Shown here in pieces: positions 43,144 to 52,911 of a stretch of DNA of 64,000 nt; the stretch's first letter is position 1; each line of letters opens with the position of its first letter. Below the pieces are notes generated by a model. It did not search any database. It saw only the letters and a program-made list of their open reading frames with translations, and had not been told where the DNA came from. The stretch covers positions 62,001 to 126,000 of the forward strand of contig NZ_JAOVZV010000014.1 of assembly GCF_026460945.1 (NCBI RefSeq), in the 5' to 3' direction. The stretch is from Chryseobacterium luquanense. GTDB taxonomy: Bacteria > Bacteroidota > Bacteroidia > Flavobacteriales > Weeksellaceae. The translations under genes and the position numbers were made by a program.

Positions 43144-43584
43144 TTATTTTTTAGAGTTGATTGTGTTTTCTGAAATTTTTAATAATGCGTTGTTCATGAT
43201 TTGCAGTTCTTCTTTAGAAATTCCATCTAATGCGATTGCTCTGTTTTGTTCTACAATTTTTTGAACGTCTTTAATGATTTTTATGCCTAAAGCTGTTACT
43301 TCAAGATTGGTTTTCCTCCGGTCTGTGCTGTGAACTGTTCTAATCACATATTCAGATTTTACCAATAACTCGATAATTCTTGTCACAGAGGCATTATCTT
43401 TGAAAACTAAATTTCCGATTTCATTTTGAGTGATTTCAGGGTTTTCGAGAATTGCTTTAATGATCAACCATTGATCGATTGTAATGGTAAAACCGTTGAT
43501 TTTTAGCTGTCTCTGAGCGTAATTTCTATATGCTCTTATCGCTTTATCTATATTGTAAAAAATGATTGAATCTAATTTTTCCAT
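43144..43584 (-). CDS. MarR-family transcriptional regulator (146 aa)
   Basis: The winged helix-turn-helix is clear: T-Q-N-E-I-G-N-L-V-F-K-D-N-A-S-V-T-R-I-I recognition region, and the wing with S-T-D-R-R-K-T-N-L-E-V-T. The stop is only 6 bases before the receptor start, so it probably controls its own operon. MarR regulators usually respond to small aromatic ligands. The upstream A/T-rich gap probably contains its operator. Confidence 0.9.
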   Translation of the reverse strand: MEKLDSIIFYNIDKAIRAYRNYAQRQLKINGFTITIDQWLIIKAILENPEITQNEIGNLVFKDNASVTRIIELLVKSEYVIRTVHSTDRRKTNLEVTALGIKIIKDVQKIVEQNRAIALDGISKEELQIMNNALLKISENTINSKK

Positions 43585-43767
43585 AATTAAAAGTTTAATG
43601 ATGATTAATCAATTATTGATACATCAATTAATTTGTAGTTGAATTTTTTACTTTGTTACAATCGATACGAAGTTTTTTTCAGTACTAAATTTTAATAAAA
43701 AAATTACCTTTATAAATTATTGAATATGAAAAAGTTATATTTAGCTTAAATACCAATAATATTTTCG

Positions 43768-43775
43768 TATATTTG
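43768..43775 (+). promoter_or_regulatory. Promoter -7 box (TATATTTG) for the cold-shock gene
   Basis: A perfect TAnnTTTG box. If used, transcription starts around 43,780 and leaves a leader of about 250 bases. Confidence 0.6.
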
Positions 43776-44032
43776 CATAGCAATTAATAGAAAGGTTTTC
43801 GACTTTTGCTTCAGGCAGGGTTAAAAACATTTATTTTCCCTCAGTTTTCACATTTCAGATGCCCCAGTTTATTCCTTAAAAATATTTGTACCGGCAATCT
43901 TTATATTATTACTGAAAAACAATAGGATACCTTTCTACATCAATTTCAGAAATAGTATTTGATGAAATGAAATGTTTTAAAGTAAAACTTCATTCAAATA
44001 TCAGCTCGTAACAAATAAATTTTTAAATATAT
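43776..44032 (+). promoter_or_regulatory. Long 5' leader of the cold-shock-domain gene
   Basis: About 255 bases without a gene lie between the promoter box and the start codon. The content is A/T-rich with no obvious strong hairpin by eye. Long leaders are typical of cold-shock mRNAs, where they act as temperature-sensitive structures. Whether this one does is untested. The region 43,585-43,767 upstream shows nothing I can name apart from MarR-side A/T-rich DNA. Confidence 0.45.
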
Positions 44033-44467
44033 ATGGCGGATTCTTTCTCAAAAAAAGAAAATTTCAAGAAAAAAGTTCAGAAAGCAAAAGAAAAAGCTCA
44101 GAAAAGAGAAGAGCGTAAAACGGTCAACAACAAAGGTAAAGGTCTTGATGACATGATCATGTATGTTGATGCAAACGGTCAGTTGACTTCTACACCACCG
44201 GATAACAGCAATGTTGAGGATTTTGACATCAACAACATTCAATTGGGTGCAGCTCCTATTGAAGCTGAAGAATTAATTAAGACAGGAATTGTAACATTTT
44301 TCAGTGAAAAAGGTTACGGTTTTATTACAGAAGACGGTTCTAAAGAAAATGTATTCTTCCACAGTAACAACTGTATGGAGCCGATTAAAAAAGGAAACAA
44401 AGTATCTTTTGAAAAAGAGAAATCTCCAAAAGGTTTTGTTGCCGTAGAAATCAGAATGGTAAAATAA
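44033..44467 (+). CDS. Cold-shock domain protein with basic N-terminal extension (144 aa)
   Basis: Residues about 80-144 form a cold-shock domain: G-I-V-T-F-F-S-E-K-G-Y-G-F-I (RNP1-like), then N-V-F-F-H-S-N-N (RNP2-like). It binds single-stranded RNA or DNA. The first about 30 residues are lysine-rich (K-K-E-N-F-K-K-K-V-Q-K-A-K-E-K), as in a flavobacterial CSD family that may associate with RNA helicases. Followed by a terminator. Confidence 0.9.
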   Translation: MADSFSKKENFKKKVQKAKEKAQKREERKTVNNKGKGLDDMIMYVDANGQLTSTPPDNSNVEDFDINNIQLGAAPIEAEELIKTGIVTFFSEKGYGFITEDGSKENVFFHSNNCMEPIKKGNKVSFEKEKSPKGFVAVEIRMVK

Positions 44468-44510
44468 TTATTCAATTTTCGGAATCAAAAACCGAATAAA
44501 TTATATCATA

Positions 44511-44537
44511 ATAAAGGCTCCAATTTGGAGCCTTTAT
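44511..44537. terminator. Bidirectional terminator between convergent genes
   Basis: Perfect arms ATAAAGGCTCC and GGAGCCTTTAT with a 5-base loop. Confidence 0.8.
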
Positions 44538-44541
44538 CTGT

Positions 44542-45636
44542 TTAAATATTGTATAAAGAATTTCTTATTTCTACTAAGATTTTAGTAGTCTTCTCTAAAT
44601 TTGGAGTTTCTTGAAGTTTAGAAATGGAATGATAATGCTCAATTGATTTTATCAAAGTTTCTGCTTTTCCCATTACTGCTTCATAAGACCAGTTTCCGGC
44701 TTTGATGTCTAATAATTCATCACGGTTTTCTACCAGAATATTTAAAGAATTTGTTTTAAAAATCTGTTCACAAGACTGCAATAGACGAATTGTGTGCATC
44801 ATGTTTTTGCTGTCGTAGTTTTGTCCATGGTTTTGATTGACGTTGTAACGATCATCATTTCGCTCGGAAACCCACTTCCAATATTCACGGTAATCTTTGC
44901 AGTAGGTGGAGTAGGCGTCGAGATTGCAAAACATAAAAGCCACCGATTTTTCTCCTTTTGGAATTGATGACAGCGATACCTGATTGGCTTCTTCGTTCTG
45001 GATAATTCCTTTGTAGCCTAAATCTCCCGATTCGTTGTAGAAAACAGCAAACATACCTTTTGTATTATCAATGTTCACCAATCCGCATTTTTCCTGTAAG
45101 AGACCACCCCGTCCTGCGGACACTCCTCCAGAGGAGGGGAATTCTTGAAGCCATTTTTTCAATGGAACCGAACCGTTATTTTCTAAAATATAACAGAAAT
45201 CAAGAATCGATTTTCTTTCCTTTTCAATAGGATTTAAAATCTTTTTATTTAGTCCTTTTGCTTTTTTGATCTGTGAAATGGCATAACCTGCAAAGGTATC
45301 TTTGCATAATTTAGAAAGGAAATCTTCAGGTTTCAGTAAATCCATCAACGAATTTTTGTGCTGAATACAATCTTCCGGACTTGCCAGAATCTCTAAAATA
45401 TTCGGATTGTTTTTCTGTAATAATTCAACTAATCTTGCGATTTCGTAATATGTTATATCGTTTGTCTCATTAGAAATCTGCGGAATATAATTTAAACCAA
45501 AAAAGTCTTCTTTCGGTAAGTGATATACGCCTTTTATATCTGTATCTGAGTTTTCTGTAGCAAGCCCGAAAGAACGGCTTCCGGAGATGGCTTCGAAGAG
45601 GATGAGGTTACGGGATTTTAAATATGAAATATCCAT
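44542..45636 (-). CDS. Polymerase-beta-like nucleotidyltransferase (364 aa)
   Basis: The active site is S-G-S-R-S-F-G-L-A-T-E-N-S-D-T-D-I-K (G-S, then D-x-D). This is the minimal nucleotidyltransferase fold. It is the last gene of a four-gene operon with an ATP-grasp protein and two small unknown proteins, and its start is 1 base after the previous stop. It is distinct from, but related to, the second nucleotidyltransferase at 47,667. A 14-residue segment (about residues 165-178) looks derived from an inserted repeat. A role in RNA end repair is inferred from context. Confidence 0.8.
   Translation of the reverse strand: MDISYLKSRNLILFEAISGSRSFGLATENSDTDIKGVYHLPKEDFFGLNYIPQISNETNDITYYEIARLVELLQKNNPNILEILASPEDCIQHKNSLMDLLKPEDFLSKLCKDTFAGYAISQIKKAKGLNKKILNPIEKERKSILDFCYILENNGSVPLKKWLQEFPSSGGVSAGRGGLLQEKCGLVNIDNTKGMFAVFYNESGDLGYKGIIQNEEANQVSLSSIPKGEKSVAFMFCNLDAYSTYCKDYREYWKWVSERNDDRYNVNQNHGQNYDSKNMMHTIRLLQSCEQIFKTNSLNILVENRDELLDIKAGNWSYEAVMGKAETLIKSIEHYHSISKLQETPNLEKTTKILVEIRNSLYNI
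45103..45144. repeat. REP-like element inside a coding sequence
   Basis: The 42 bases begin ACCACCCCGTCCTGCGG and contain the CTCCTC/GAGGAG hairpin followed by GGGGAATTC. They share both ends with the element at 50,801-50,855. They lie in frame (42 = 14 codons) within the nucleotidyltransferase gene, adding a glycine/serine-rich stretch. Confidence 0.7.
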
Positions 45637-45637
45637 T

Positions 45638-45829
45638 CTATGTATAAATTACTTCGCCAACTTTAGCGTTTTTTAGTCGTTCAATTATTTCTAATCCATG
45701 TTCATATCTATCACATGGAATTATTAATTTATTGGGTGGATTTTTAATACCATTTATAACAGCATAATTTCCTGCCATCATCATTTGAATTTTCAAAGTT
45801 CCAAGTATTTTAGGTTTAATGATTCTCAT
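45638..45829 (-). CDS. Small protein in the ATP-grasp/nucleotidyltransferase operon (63 aa)
   Basis: Overlaps the upstream gene by 4 bases and precedes the nucleotidyltransferase by 1 base. A compact alpha/beta product with a P-C-D-R-Y-E-H-G-L-E-I-I segment. No family was recognised. Conserved placement would be the test of a functional link. Confidence 0.6.
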   Translation of the reverse strand: MRIIKPKILGTLKIQMMMAGNYAVINGIKNPPNKLIIPCDRYEHGLEIIERLKNAKVGEVIYT

Positions 45830-46323
45830 TGATGAGTCTTTTTGTTTACTAATGTTTTCCGTTTCTTCGAAGCTAAATTTTCAAGAAAAACCAATATTTT
45901 TTTGAATTGTAGTTTCCATTCTTCAGTTTCTTTTTCAGTGAAGTGTATTTTTGATGTTCCTTCCACAGAAATAAAATATGATTTTCCGTTCCAATTTAAG
46001 AAAATTTGTTGTGCAGAAATATTACTTATGTAAAGTCCTGTATCAAAAGAATATTCGGAGAAAGGCAGTTCGTTTTTATCCACATACTCTAAAAAGTCCC
46101 AAATCGATTTTGGGACTTCCTTTAAAACTTCCTGTTTTTCTTCTAATTGAAAACCGGAATAATACAAAGATGCTTCTCTAAAATCTTTAATAATTAAATC
46201 GAATCCGAAGAGATGTTCTGTAAAGCCATCACTAAAAGAGTAGGCAAAAATATATTCTTGTTTTAGCCTCAATTCATCATTAAGATATATTATGCATTGT
46301 GGTGCTTTATTCATTTTTCTCAA
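45826..46323 (-). CDS. Protein of unknown function in the same operon (165 aa)
   Basis: The start (46,323; a second ATG is 9 bases further) overlaps the ATP-grasp gene. The product begins with M-N-K-A-P-Q-C-I-I-Y and appears to be a soluble alpha/beta protein ending in a basic tail. No motif was recognised. It is a candidate partner of the ATP-grasp enzyme. Confidence 0.65.
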   Translation of the reverse strand: MRKMNKAPQCIIYLNDELRLKQEYIFAYSFSDGFTEHLFGFDLIIKDFREASLYYSGFQLEEKQEVLKEVPKSIWDFLEYVDKNELPFSEYSFDTGLYISNISAQQIFLNWNGKSYFISVEGTSKIHFTEKETEEWKLQFKKILVFLENLASKKRKTLVNKKTHQ

Positions 46324-47050
46324 TTTTCACACAACTTTCCACAATAACCTCCAAAGCTTTCTCTGCATCACAATCATACAAACCGGAACACCAAGCCGGA
46401 TTCGCCTCAATCAAAGCCCAGCCTTTTCCTTTGATAATTCCAAAATCAAGAACTATCGCTTTTGGCAGCGTTTCAGAATATTGTTTCATAAACTTGTTGA
46501 AAAACTCAAATAGATCTTTTTGCTCAGTTTTAGAAAGCTGATTCGTATCAAATTCATCATTTCGCCAATAAGAAGAATAAGTTTTGATTTCATTATTTAA
46601 AACAAAACACCTTACTTCAAGTTCCCACTCCACAACTTCTGAGGTAAAAACTGTGCTTTCCAAATCTAAGGAATCAAAACCTTTGATATTGGTAACTTGA
46701 TCAAAAACTCCGGCTTTAAAATTTTTAAAATCAGAACATTTAATGAAAATATTTTCTTCATCAACGAATTCTTTTAATCGTCCATAAGAAATCTTACGTT
46801 TCGTGAATTCTTCTGAAATTTTTGAAAGCCAGTTATCATCGGGTTTTGTTAATGTCAGATTGCACTGTTCAGCAACGATTTCTGCATAAATATCTTCTCC
46901 ATACACTGCAATCACATTTGAACGAAATTCTTCGGGAATGCTCCATTTTGCATTGAAACGATTCAATTCGTAAGGTGAATTGATTGATGCTTTTTTCAGA
47001 TTGTTGCTGTCTTCCGTGTACATGGGAGACAGGGCGATTATATTTTTCAT
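46307..47050 (-). CDS. ATP-grasp protein, R2K-like (247 aa)
   Basis: The C-terminal A-I-V-L-D-F-G-I-I-K-G-K-G-W-A-L-I-E-A-N-P-A-W-C-S-G is the ATP-grasp metal-binding pattern (D ... E-x-N). The N-terminal half is a divergent lid. The group resembles the R2K clade, which Burroughs and Aravind linked to RNA repair in comparative genomics; I rely on memory for that placement. ATP-grasp enzymes form amide or similar bonds from ATP and a carboxylate. It is the first gene of the operon. Confidence 0.7.
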   Translation of the reverse strand: MKNIIALSPMYTEDSNNLKKASINSPYELNRFNAKWSIPEEFRSNVIAVYGEDIYAEIVAEQCNLTLTKPDDNWLSKISEEFTKRKISYGRLKEFVDEENIFIKCSDFKNFKAGVFDQVTNIKGFDSLDLESTVFTSEVVEWELEVRCFVLNNEIKTYSSYWRNDEFDTNQLSKTEQKDLFEFFNKFMKQYSETLPKAIVLDFGIIKGKGWALIEANPAWCSGLYDCDAEKALEVIVESCVKIEKNE

Positions 47051-47188
47051 TTTATTTTTTATAAATCATTACGCTTATTACTAAAATTAAATAAAATTCA
47101 ATTGTCAGAATATTTTTTTATATTTGGTAATAAGATACTTATGGTTATTTGTTGATTTAAGGTTGACATTAATTAATTCAAAACACAA

Positions 47189-47647
47189 ATGGGGAAAACA
47201 GTTATCCGCATGGAGAAAGATTCTATAATTATTTATACAGTTTTTCACTCAATATTTTATATAATTTATTTCATTTTTGCTTATATATGTTTTGTCAAAA
47301 ATGATAAAGATTTAATAATAATTCCATTTTTAGGATTTTTTATACAAACTTTATTTTTTATTCCTTTAATCAATACTCTTTATATACCTATTGTTTTTGA
47401 CGACAAAGGAATTAAATTTAAAGGAAAGTTTCATTCGTGGGAAAAATCAATGAAAATGTCTATATCTCACGGCTCTTACGAATCTTCAGAAAATGGTACA
47501 GTATTTACATCTAAACTGATTTTATCTACCAAATCAAATGCTGAATCTATAAATTTGTCATATTTCAAATTAAAAGTTACAGATGATAAATTGATTGAAA
47601 TTTTTACAGAATATAAAAAGGAATGGAAAAAAAATAATAAAGAATAA
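47189..47647 (+). CDS. Small membrane protein of unknown function (152 aa)
   Basis: Two hydrophobic stretches lie near residues 10-35 and 44-66, then a soluble beta-rich domain. It reads opposite to its neighbours and is monocistronic. A later ATG (47,210) would give a slightly shorter product that begins M-E-K-D-S-I. No domain was recognised. Confidence 0.6.
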   Translation: MGKTVIRMEKDSIIIYTVFHSIFYIIYFIFAYICFVKNDKDLIIIPFLGFFIQTLFFIPLINTLYIPIVFDDKGIKFKGKFHSWEKSMKMSISHGSYESSENGTVFTSKLILSTKSNAESINLSYFKLKVTDDKLIEIFTEYKKEWKKNNKE

Positions 47648-47666
47648 TATTTCCAAATTTTTATAT

Positions 47667-48428
<762 letters not shown>

Positions 48429-48463
48429 TTAATGATTAAAAAATTTCCCTAGTTTGTAATTCC

Positions 48464-48509
48464 GGAGGAATCTAAACAATTATAAAAGAAACTTTGCAGA
48501 GATTCCTCC
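48464..48509. repeat. Inverted repeat between rtcB and the nucleotidyltransferase gene
   Basis: Arms GGAGGAATC (48,464-48,472) and GATTCCTCC (48,501-48,509) are perfect with a 28-base spacer. It may be a weak terminator, an attenuator or a regulator site. No other gene is present in this gap. Confidence 0.45.
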
Positions 48510-48561
48510 TTAATAACAAACTGTTTGAAGATTTTTAGAATAGGAGGTTTATCAACACAAA

Positions 48562-50013
<1,452 letters not shown>

Positions 50014-50041
50014 TTAATTATTTTTGAGAAAATTTAATGAA

Positions 50042-50374
50042 ATGTTATTTGAACAATTAGAAAACTCCCAGAAAGAAATACAGTTTAATGATGTTATTGC
50101 TTTTATTGATGAGCATTATGATTTTACTCCGACAAAATTTACGAACGGAAATACTGTGAATGAGGCAGATCAAAATAATGGTTCGTGTAAAGTTTTCAGT
50201 TTTGCAAAGCTGAATGATTTATCTAAAGAAGAAACGCTTGCTCTTTTTGGAGATTTTTACAGAGTCGATGTTTTGCAGAATCCTGAAGGAACAGATCATC
50301 AGAATATCAGAAACTTTATGGAATTTGGCTGGGATGGGATTTCTTTTGAAGGGAAGGTTTTGAAGAGAAAGTAG
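50042..50374 (+). CDS. HopJ-family protein (110 aa)
   Basis: ATG 50,042 is preferred to the upstream TTG at 50,024. The sequence F-N-D-V-I-A-F-I-D-E-H-Y-D-F-T-P-T and G-S-C-K-V-F-S-F-A-K-L, then D-H-Q-N-I-R-N-F-M, is that of the HopJ family. The family was named after a Pseudomonas type III effector, but it is widespread in non-pathogens, so the effector label has little meaning here. Divergent from rtcB. Confidence 0.85.
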   Translation: MLFEQLENSQKEIQFNDVIAFIDEHYDFTPTKFTNGNTVNEADQNNGSCKVFSFAKLNDLSKEETLALFGDFYRVDVLQNPEGTDHQNIRNFMEFGWDGISFEGKVLKRK

Positions 50375-50419
50375 ATTTAAATTTATAATCTTTTCACAGA
50401 GAAAACTAAAAAACCAATC

Positions 50420-50752
50420 ATGCAATACAGAAAGGAAAAAAAGGTTTGTAATGGGAAATTTAAACTCATTACAGATTTAAATGAATTCAAAATGGCACTG
50501 TGGATTAACGGTTTTGGACTGGAAAACGCATTTACCGGTGAAGAAATTATTCCTGTGATTAAGATTTTTAATCTTGATGATATTGAAGAGGTTGACGGAG
50601 AATTTTTGAAGATAAAGTTCAGAATTTATCCAGATGGCTCGAAATATTATGCAGTTGAAATACATCCATTTTTAAAAAGCTTTGTGTATGAAAATGAAAC
50701 GTATTCTACAGATGTTTTTTTCAAAACGATTACGGGAGAAGAGTGGGAATAG
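50420..50752 (+). CDS. Protein of unknown function (110 aa)
   Basis: A soluble acidic alpha/beta protein between HopJ and the WYL regulator gene, on the same strand. No domain was recognised. It may share a promoter with HopJ (46-base gap). A repeat element lies downstream. Confidence 0.6.
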   Translation: MQYRKEKKVCNGKFKLITDLNEFKMALWINGFGLENAFTGEEIIPVIKIFNLDDIEEVDGEFLKIKFRIYPDGSKYYAVEIHPFLKSFVYENETYSTDVFFKTITGEEWE

Positions 50753-50800
50753 TGATGCTAGGAGATTTGTAGTAACTTGACTTCGTGGAATGATTCGTGT

Positions 50801-50855
50801 AACCACCCCGGCAAAAAATCAAAGATTTTTTGCCACCCCTCAAGAGGAGGGAATT
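50801..50855. repeat. REP-like element with nested hairpins
   Basis: ACCACCCCG is followed by a perfect 11-bp hairpin GGCAAAAAATC/GATTTTTTGCC (50,810-50,834). CCCCTC/GAGGAGGG and GGAATTT follow. Both outer parts match the element at 45,103-45,144, while the central part differs. Confidence 0.7.
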
Positions 50856-50894
50856 TAAACGCTTTAGTCTTTAACTCAACCTTAAACTTTAACT

Positions 50895-51917
50895 ATGTCG
50901 TCCAATAAAAACGCTTTGATCCGATACAAAACTTTAGATAAATGTCTGAAGAATAAATACAAAAAATACACTTTGGAAGATTTAATTGACGAATGTTCCG
51001 AGGCTTTGTTTGAATTTGAAGGCAAAGAGTCTTTTGTGAGCAAAAGGACTGTTCAGCTTGATCTGCAGAATATGCGAAGTGAAAAATTCGGGTATGAGGC
51101 GCCGATTGAGGTTTATGAAAGAAGGTATTACCGGTACAGCGATCCTGAATACAGTATTCATCAGATTTCTGTGAATGAAAATGATCTGAAAGCAATGAAT
51201 AATGCAATACAGATTTTAAAGCAGTTTAAAGATTTTTCAATGTTCAAAGAAATGAATGGCGTCATTCAGAAACTGGAAGATTCTATACATTCGACCAGCC
51301 AGAAATCGATTATTCATTTAGATAAAAATGAGCAGCTGAAAGGTCTGGAACATATTGATATTCTGTATGAAAGTATTTTAAACAAAAAGGTTTTAAAGAT
51401 TTGTTATAAAAGTTTTAAGGCGAGAGAATCAAATATTATTACGGTACATCCGCAATTGCTGAAGGAATATAACAACCGTTGGTTTTTGATTTGTTGGCAT
51501 AAAAAAGCAATTTACAATCTCGCTTTAGACAGGATGGAGGAAATTGAAATCGATGAAACGACGGAATATATTGATAAGGATTTTGATGCAGATCGTTACT
51601 TTGGTGAAGTCATAGGAGCAACGGTTTCTGAGACGCAAAGACCACAAAATGTCGTCTTTTTTGTAACTTCACAACATGCACCTTATGTGAAAACCAAGCC
51701 ATTTCATCATTCTCAGGAAATTATCAAGGAAGACGAAAACGGAACAACTTTTAAAATTTGTGTTCAGCTCAATTTTGAACTGGAACGAATGATTCTGGGA
51801 ATGGGAGAGTTTTTAACAGTTTTAGGTCCAAGAAAACTGAAACAGAGAATCGCTAAAAGTATTAGAATTGCTCATTCAAATTATCAGGCTCAAAATACAA
51901 CGACTGAAGAATTGTAA
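50895..51917 (+). CDS. WYL-domain transcriptional regulator (340 aa)
   Basis: The N-terminal about 60 residues contain a helix-turn-helix. A WYL domain follows in the middle: I-L-Y-E-S-I-L-N-K-K-V-L-K-I-C-Y-K, then V-H-P-Q-L-L-K-E-Y-N-N-R-W-F-L-I-C-W. A C-terminal WCX region with P-F-H-H-S-Q-E is last. WYL regulators often bind nucleic acids or nucleotides as signals and commonly control DNA repair and phage defence genes. Its position next to the rtcB region suggests it may control that cluster. Confidence 0.85.
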   Translation: MSSNKNALIRYKTLDKCLKNKYKKYTLEDLIDECSEALFEFEGKESFVSKRTVQLDLQNMRSEKFGYEAPIEVYERRYYRYSDPEYSIHQISVNENDLKAMNNAIQILKQFKDFSMFKEMNGVIQKLEDSIHSTSQKSIIHLDKNEQLKGLEHIDILYESILNKKVLKICYKSFKARESNIITVHPQLLKEYNNRWFLICWHKKAIYNLALDRMEEIEIDETTEYIDKDFDADRYFGEVIGATVSETQRPQNVVFFVTSQHAPYVKTKPFHHSQEIIKEDENGTTFKICVQLNFELERMILGMGEFLTVLGPRKLKQRIAKSIRIAHSNYQAQNTTTEEL

Positions 51918-51976
51918 TTTTGTGTCATTAAAAATTGGCTTGAAAGTTGTAATTTAATTTCGAAAATAAAATTATT

Positions 51977-52117
51977 ATGAAATCAAGAATATTAAAAGCG
52001 GTACTTGCAATGGTAGTCCCTATTGTCATTGAATACGTTATCAAAAAAATTACAGAAAAAAAAGAAGAAGTGAAGGATGTGAATGCTTCCAATAAACAAA
52101 TTCCTTCGCCTCACTAA
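51977..52117 (+). CDS. Very small protein, possible membrane peptide (46 aa)
   Basis: Start ATG 51,977, stop TAA 52,115-52,117. One hydrophobic helix (L-A-M-V-V-P-I-V-I-E-Y-V-I) is followed by a basic, polar tail ending in P-S-P-H. It sits just before a terminator. No homologue was recognised. The size and hydrophobic core could suit a small membrane peptide. Confidence 0.45.
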   Translation: MKSRILKAVLAMVVPIVIEYVIKKITEKKEEVKDVNASNKQIPSPH

Positions 52118-52123
52118 AATTAT

Positions 52124-52146
52124 AAACCTTCCTAATTGGGAGGTTT
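52124..52146. terminator. Bidirectional terminator
   Basis: Arms AAACCTTCC and GGGAGGTTT (one mismatch region) with T runs in both directions, between convergent genes. Confidence 0.7.
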
Positions 52147-52911
52147 TTATTTTTCAATCCATTCTCTGAAAGCTGCTGTCTGACTTTGGCTTGTGATAAG
52201 TAGATCTTCCCAGCCTTTAATTTCTAACGCTAAAGCATTTTTCGAATAGCGTTCAAGTTTTATGATGCTCTTTTTATTGACCAGCTCGCTACGATTAATT
52301 TTAAAAAATTCGTTAGGATTGAGCTGAGATTCTATTTCTTTAAGAACAGTTTGATTGAGTAAATGTTTTTTACCGGAATCATCAAACGCAAAAATAACGC
52401 CTTCTTCAGCTTTAAAAAATGTGATCTTTTCAGTTTCTAAAAAATAAATTCCTTTATTGCTAATCACGCTGAACCGCTCTTTGAAACTTTTAGGCTGAAT
52501 TTCTTTTTGAATCTGGCTGATTTTCAATAAAATTTCATTAGAAGCATGAGATTTATTAAGTACTGAAAATTTATTCCAGGCTTTTTGAAAACGCTCTAAT
52601 GTAAAAGGTTTTAGAAGATATTCGATTCCATTTGTTTCAAAAGCATTCATCCAAAATTGGTCATAAGCGGTCGTAAAAATAATCGGACAGGAAATTTTCA
52701 CCTGATCATAAATTTCAAAAGCATTTCCGTCTAATAATTCAATATCCGAAATAATAAGATCAATAGATTTTTCTATTTTGAGAAATTCTACAGCTTCTTC
52801 CACATTATCGATTTCTGCTGTGATTTCGATATTTTCTTTTAACTCGTTAATAAATCTGATGATTTTTTTTCTTGCCGGAATTTCATCTTCAATAATGACT
52901 ATTTTTATCAT
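52147..52911 (-). CDS. LytTR-family response regulator (254 aa)
   Basis: The N-terminal REC domain has E-D-E near the start, the phospho-Asp in L-I-I-S-D-I-E-L-L-D-G, and a K in L-L-K-P-F. The C-terminal LytTR DNA-binding domain shows F-F-K-A-E-E-G and F-F-K-I-N-R-S-E-L-V-N. It overlaps the kinase gene by 4 bases, the usual pairing with LytS-type sensors. Confidence 0.92.
   Translation of the reverse strand: MIKIVIIEDEIPARKKIIRFINELKENIEITAEIDNVEEAVEFLKIEKSIDLIISDIELLDGNAFEIYDQVKISCPIIFTTAYDQFWMNAFETNGIEYLLKPFTLERFQKAWNKFSVLNKSHASNEILLKISQIQKEIQPKSFKERFSVISNKGIYFLETEKITFFKAEEGVIFAFDDSGKKHLLNQTVLKEIESQLNPNEFFKINRSELVNKKSIIKLERYSKNALALEIKGWEDLLITSQSQTAAFREWIEK

Noticed and set aside
50893..51207. 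Minus-strand frame opposite the WYL regulator start
   Set aside because: Shadow of a clear gene, cysteine/histidine-rich by chance.
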